Assembly (NCBI GenBank): GCA_025618425.1
Contig: CM046836.1
Span: 20,096,072 to 20,160,071 of the forward strand
DNA: 64,000 bases
Source of the DNA: Heliocidaris tuberculata
Taxonomy: Eukaryota > Echinodermata > Echinoidea > Camarodonta > Echinometridae
Direction of reading: 5' to 3'
Both the position numbers and the translations under genes were made by a program. Of this stretch, positions 59,644 to 64,000 are shown in pieces (position 1 is the stretch's first letter; every line of letters starts with the position of its first letter). Under the pieces are notes generated by a model. That model did not search any database and was not told where the DNA came from. It saw nothing but the letters and a program-made list of their open reading frames with translations.

Positions 59644-60447
59644 CAGTGGCGTATCTACGGGGGTGGGGGGCAGAGGGGGCACGGGCCCCGGGCGGCACTT
59701 GAAGGGGGGCGCAAAAAAAGCAAAGGAGAGAAAGAAAAGGGGGAGAAATACTAGACAGTGCATAAGAAATTGTGTTTTATAGGGTTTGAAATGTAAAAAT
59801 TTTCTATAGCTCGGTCGCTTTGCTCCCTCGCATAATTATGTTCAAAATCTAGCTATTTCGCTCCCCTAATGGCGTTTGTAAAGTGTTAACCATTAACTGA
59901 ATCTAGTTGCTCCCCCCCCCCCTCCCCCACCCACTGTATAAGGCAGGAGCTTGTTAAATTTTGCGCCACCTGGTGGGATATAATTAGTGCATAAAAAGCA
60001 CTAGGTGTAGAAAATTCGAAAGAAATCATAAATTTACCTTGCAATTGCCTTACTCAATTGCTCAAATATTCTTCAGGGTTTTCATTCATTTTGCGCCCAC
60101 ATAATATGAATGTTCAACAAAATTTTAAAAAATCTGTTGCTAGGTCGCTGTATTCCCTTGATTTTTTTTGTGTTTTTTTTTGTAAGGGTAAAATGCATAA
60201 GAAATTTCAATTTGAGGGGTGAAAAGGAAAAAAAAAAATCTGCTCGGTCGCGTTGCTCCCTCGCTTATACAATAACTCATCAAATTTTGGCTAACAACCC
60301 CGGGTTATGTGCATCCAAACTCTTTTTCACGTAGTGCCATCATTTCTAAATTAAAGACGCTCATTAATCTGAGTCTGGGCATGGGGGGGGGGGGGGCGCA
60401 GATTTGATAGTTTGCCCCGGGAGCCAGAATACCTAGATACGCCACTG
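59644..60447. mobile_element. hAT-like element, 804 bp
   Basis: The perfect 8 bp duplication TGAGGGTT (59636-59643 and 60448-60455) flanks ends CAGTGGCGTATCTACGG and inverse CTAGATACGCCACTG. Inside, the motif TCGGTCGCTTTGCTCCCTCG and variants occur three times (near 59811, 60145 and 60244). Frames in it have no domain; non-autonomous. Confidence 0.88.
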
Positions 60448-60559
60448 TGAGGGTTGAAACAGAAGAGAAACATAAAGAGAGATAGTGAGAGGAGGTGAAG
60501 TGAAAATTTTCCCCTCTCTTTAAAGGAGAATGAAACTCAATCAAAATTAGCTGATAATC

Positions 60560-60814
60560 ATGTGGAAAGTTGTCACTTCCACTGATGCAGAGTATGACGC
60601 CAAGACTAGTGCGACGAAAGAAAGAGAAAAACATAAATCAAAGAACATTAGCAGGTTCTCACTCGACAGCGCTTTGAACTCCGAGGTAAGCGATCGCGAA
60701 GGCGACGACGAAAGCTCGGAATCCACCCTCTCAGCAGAAACACCGCCAGAGGAAGCACGAGAGAAGAGAAAAGCAGCAAAGAGAAAAAGAAAGGAATCGA
60801 ATAAGAAGAAGTGA
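60560..60814 (+). pseudogene. Putative LINE ORF1 C-terminal tail
   Basis: Acidic Ser/Glu-rich stretch (SEVSDREGDDESSESTLSAE) followed by a Lys/Arg-rich end (KRKAAKRKRKESNKKK), stopping 45 bp before ORF2. Position and basic tail suggest ORF1 of the LINE, but no RNA-binding domain is visible. Confidence 0.45.
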
Positions 60815-60857
60815 GTTGAAACTGAATCATATGAAGAAAATGATGATAAGTTCCTGA

Positions 60858-61520
60858 TTGTTTATGATGAATTCTATTATACATTTCATATCCCTTAATG
60901 TAAGGGGTTTGCTTAATAAATTGAAAAGAGATAAGATATTTTTGTGGTTGAAACATCAAAAATGTGATATCGCATTTCTACAGGAAACTTTTTTGAAGAG
61001 TATAAACAGTGAATGGTCTAGACATTGTTTTTTTGTATCACGGAACCAGCCAATCAAAAGGTGTAGCAATTTTATTTCGAATGGTCTTTCATTAGATATA
61101 ATCATTGTTCATTTTAAAGGAGATGGAAGAGCGATAACTGTAGAATTCACAAGTAATTGCAAAACATATTTTTTGTGTAAATGTATATGCACCAGCGAAA
61201 GGTATAGAAAAGGAAACATTCTTTAAATCACTCGATCAATGGATAGCACTTCATAAGCCCGATAATAGTACTATGATTGCGGGTGGTGATTGGAATTGTG
61301 TCCAGAATAGAACAATGGATACTTATGGGATATCTCATACATATTTACCAAAAAAGTATTTTAAATATTTCCAAACAAGAAATAAGCTTTTAGATATATG
61401 GAGGAGTTTTTTCCGGACAGGAAGCAATTTACATGGCGACAGTTATCATTAAAATTGTATTCTCAGCTGGACTACTGGTTGATAACAAAAGATTTTAAAT
61501 GTTCAGTTATTCAACAGATA
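60858..61520 (+). pseudogene. LINE ORF2 endonuclease domain (frameshifted)
   Basis: Motifs in order: HFISLNVRGLLNKLKRDKIF (Asn strand), CDIAFLQETFL (catalytic Glu), then after a shift near 61180 VYAPAKGIEKETFFKSLDQW and MIAGGDWNCVQNRTMD (the GDWN catalytic motif). After a second shift near 61410, QFTWRQLSLKLYSQLDYWLI (the usual TW.......RLD region, with Gln for Arg). Confidence 0.85.
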
Positions 61521-61757
61521 TTCGACCAGCTTTAAAATGTGACCACAATGCGATATCCTTGAAAATCAAAATATCCCAAGAAAAAGGGGGAAAAGGTTAT
61601 TGGAAGATAAATAATTTTCTTATGTACAAAATGTAAAAGACTTGATACGAAAGATTAAGATTGAAACAAGTAATTTGACAAAACAAGTACAGTGGGAGGT
61701 TTATAAATTTAAATTAAAAGAATATAGTATGAGTTATGCAAATTAAAACGGTCGAGA

Positions 61758-63459
61758 ATGAAAGAGTATTATGTAAAAATTGAAAATGAATTAAGACACT
61801 TATGTGCAGTAAATGATGAAAATGTAAATATTGATATGGAAAAAATCGAAAATTTAAAACAAGAAATAGATAAATGGTATACTATAAAATGTAAAGGTGC
61901 TTATGTCAGATCAAGAGAAAAATGGCTAGAACAGGGTGAAAAATGTACCAAGTATTTTTTACAGCTTGAGAAACAAAGAGGAAAAAAGAAAGAGTTACAT
62001 TATGTAGAGAAAGATGGTAAAAGAATTGTGAACAGTGAATATATTCTAAAAGAAATTCAACAGTTTTATAAGATAATGTATAGTAAGACAGAAGATTATG
62101 GAACAAATTTCGATGATTATTTCAGAAATGTAAACATGAAGTGTTTGACAGAAGAGGAAGCCGAGAGCTGTGAAGGTTTGTTAACAGAGACGGAATGCTG
62201 GAAAGAATTTTTTCTGTGAATTTAAATAAGTCACCTGGGAGTGACGGACTGAGCGTCGAATTTTATAAATGTTTTCGGGAACAAATACAGGACATGGTGA
62301 TAAATAGTTTAAACGAAGGATATGAGAGACAGGGGCTCTCGTTCACGCAAGGTTAGTCAGTTCTTACTCTACTGTATAAAAAAGGCAACAAGGGATCTCT
62401 TGGTAATTGGCGACCGATTTCTCTCCTAAATATAGATTATAAAATTGCACCACGTGTTTTGTCAATACGGCTACAACAAAATATGTCAAGTATAATTTCA
62501 GCCGATCAAAGAGGTTTTGTAAAGGGTAGAACTTCTAGTGAAAATATAAGACTTGTACAAGATGTTATTGATTACTGTAAACTAAAAAATATTGATGGTA
62601 TCATTTTATTTTTAGATTTTTAAAAGGCTTTCGATAATATAAATCACTCATTTCTTATTGAAACATTGAAACGCATGCATTTCAAAAATTCTTTTATAGG
62701 ATGGATTAAGCCTTTGTACAAAAATGCCCATGGTAGGGTGTCACAGCATGGGTGGTTATCAGAAACATTTAATATTCAAAAGGGCGTTCGTCAAGGTTGC
62801 CCATTATCAGCTTTATTATTTATCTTAGTGGCAGAAGTACTTGCAAATAAAATTAGAGAAAATAAAAAAATATCAGGGATAAAAATTCCAAAAAAAGATA
62901 TAGAAGTTCAAAAGGTTAGCGAAGTAAAAATAACACAATTTGCCGATGATACGACTTTATTTGTTAACTCAATTGAATCAGTAGATGATGTTATGAAGGA
63001 GTTGCGCGATTTTGGATATTTTGCAGGTCCAAAGATAAACTGGAATAAAACGAAAGTACTGAAAATGAAAAAAATTAGAAACTGAAAAATATGAGATTGA
63101 ATTTACAGAAGAACTAATAAAATATTTGGGTGTTTATGTTGATAAAAACGATAAATATAAAAGAAATATGAACTGGGAGGGGAAAGTTTAAAAAGTTGAT
63201 AATGTTCTTAAGACGTGGAAAATGAGACGGCTTACATGTTATGGAAAAATAATAATAAAATGTTTGATAATTCCTCAGCTCGTCTATGTAGGCACAGCTG
63301 TGGCAATGCCTACTTATATATGCAAGGCTTTACATAGAACTATATATTCATTTATATGGAATTCTCGACGTGAAAAGGTAAAAAGGAATGTTTGTATCAA
63401 GCCAGAAAGAGAAGGAGGGCTTGGTATGGTTGATTTATTTTTGAAAGCTAATTCACTTA
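61758..63459 (+). pseudogene. LINE ORF2 reverse transcriptase (several stops)
   Basis: The linker has GAYVRSREKWLEQGEKCTKY, typical before the RT. Then LNKSPGSDGLSVEFYK (after a shift near 62205), TLLYKKGNKGSLGNWRPISL (preceded by a stop at 62355), GFVKGRTSSENIRLVQDVID, LFLDF-stop-KAFDNIN (stop at 62622), GVRQGCPLSALLFILVAEVL and catalytic FADDTTLF near 62938. Thumb motif KYLGVYVDKND and later EGGLGMVDLFLKANSL follow in other frames. Inactive. Confidence 0.9.
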
Positions 63460-64000
63460 TAGTCTGGGAGCCTGTCCCGAAATAGTCACCCCATTTTACC
63501 CATAAGATTTGACCCCTTAAAGTTGCTTAGACCATCTAAGTCATTGACAAAAAGGTTGTCAGCCTGAACGTAGCCGCCGGGTTTAGCCCCCAGAGCCCCC
63601 AAAAGAGACCCCAAAGTCGGGTCGATTTCACCCCATCTCCCCCATGCACCAAACTTTGTCAGTAGGAAGCAGTATGACTGGACATTACAAAACACAAAAA
63701 ACTGACAAAAATTTCCGTCGGGATGGGGTGTCAGACGGCCCCTAAAAATTGGGGTAAATTTTTCCCCTTGAAGCCCAGGGACCAAATTTTGTCAGAAGGA
63801 AGAGCTATAGATGTACATTCCAAAAATATAAAAACTGACAAAATTGTCCATCGGGAAGGGTGTGTCAGACCCCCTGAAATGAAAACCCCAAAGTGCCCTT
63901 GGACAACGTTTTGCCCCCCCCAAATGCTCTGTATGTAAAGAAAAACCATTTTCATACCTTCTGACTATGATAACTCAAAAGTGTTTTATTCAATTCAATT
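63460..64000. mobile_element. TAGTC-ended element inserted in the LINE (runs off window)
   Basis: Begins TAGTCTGGGAGCCTGTCCCG after TTA (63457-63459), matching the left arm of 56399-57533, and continues with the same interior (CAAACTTTGTCAG, then CTGACAAA). Its right end is outside the window. It interrupts the LINE frame after LKANSLI. Confidence 0.8.

Larger units (their letters stand above)
60456..63459 (+). mobile_element. Broken L1/Tx1-like LINE retrotransposon
   Basis: ORF1 tail (60560-60814), ORF2 endonuclease (60858-61520) and reverse transcriptase (61758-63459), cut by a DNA element at 63460. At least five frameshifts or stops are visible. The RT motif spacing and the GDWN-type endonuclease suit the L1/Tx1 group. 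The C-terminal zinc-binding region is missing here; the fragment at 1984-3036 is the corresponding part of a relative. Confidence 0.85.

Overview
This window looks like nuclear DNA from an animal, probably a marine invertebrate. An echinoderm such as a sea urchin is my best guess, from the mix of repeats; I recognised no lineage-specific gene. The evidence for an animal is a multi-exon gene with GT..AG introns, vertebrate-type CCCTAA telomere-like repeats, LINE retrotransposons of the L1/Tx1 and CR1/L2 kinds, many small DNA transposons and abundant microsatellites. Nothing looks bacterial: there are no operons, rRNAs or long uninterrupted genes.

I can support one cellular gene. It is on the minus strand (54798 down to at least 49883) and encodes an immunoglobulin-superfamily membrane protein. 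Its exons are a signal peptide, a V-type Ig domain, a second Ig-like domain and a transmembrane segment. All internal junctions are phase 1, so each exon is a symmetric module. The cytoplasmic tail exon(s) are not visible. A 5.1 kb transposon with inverted repeats begins only 10 bp past the donor of the transmembrane exon, so the rest of the gene lies beyond it or is lost.

Layout. 1-5900: minisatellite, the 3' part of an L1/Tx1-like LINE, and homopolymer-rich low-complexity DNA. 6.7-10.5 kb: a foldback element and a 3.1 kb inverted-repeat element with a TTA duplication. 11.3-12.2 kb: a TA-flanked element. 13.96-16.85 kb: a 500 bp tandem satellite split by a mariner-like element. 17.3-19.1 kb: an L1-type ORF1 relic split by a small transposon carrying telomere-like repeats. 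21.7-24.3 and 30.0-32.0 kb: two copies of a Helitron-like repeat with an embedded tRNA-Gly-like sequence. 26.5-29.9 kb: MITEs and a TIR element. 32.0-36.4 kb: a broken CR1/L2-type LINE. 36.4-38.8 kb: a giant inverted repeat. 39.07-44.33 kb: a 2.6 kb segment duplicated in tandem. 44.75-49.87 kb: a large Harbinger-like non-autonomous element containing a 359 bp satellite and 1.5 kb of polypurine. 49.88-54.80 kb: the Ig gene, with transposons in its introns. 55.4-60.4 kb: foldbacks and hAT-type MITEs. 60.5-63.5 kb: a broken L1/Tx1 LINE, cut by a transposon that runs off the window.

The mobile elements do not form a pathway; they are successive insertions, many datable relative to each other by nesting. 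Six hAT-like MITEs carry 8 bp target duplications, five of them perfect. Three elements share TAGTC ends with 3 bp duplications. No intact transposase or intact reverse transcriptase is present, so every element here appears non-autonomous or dead.
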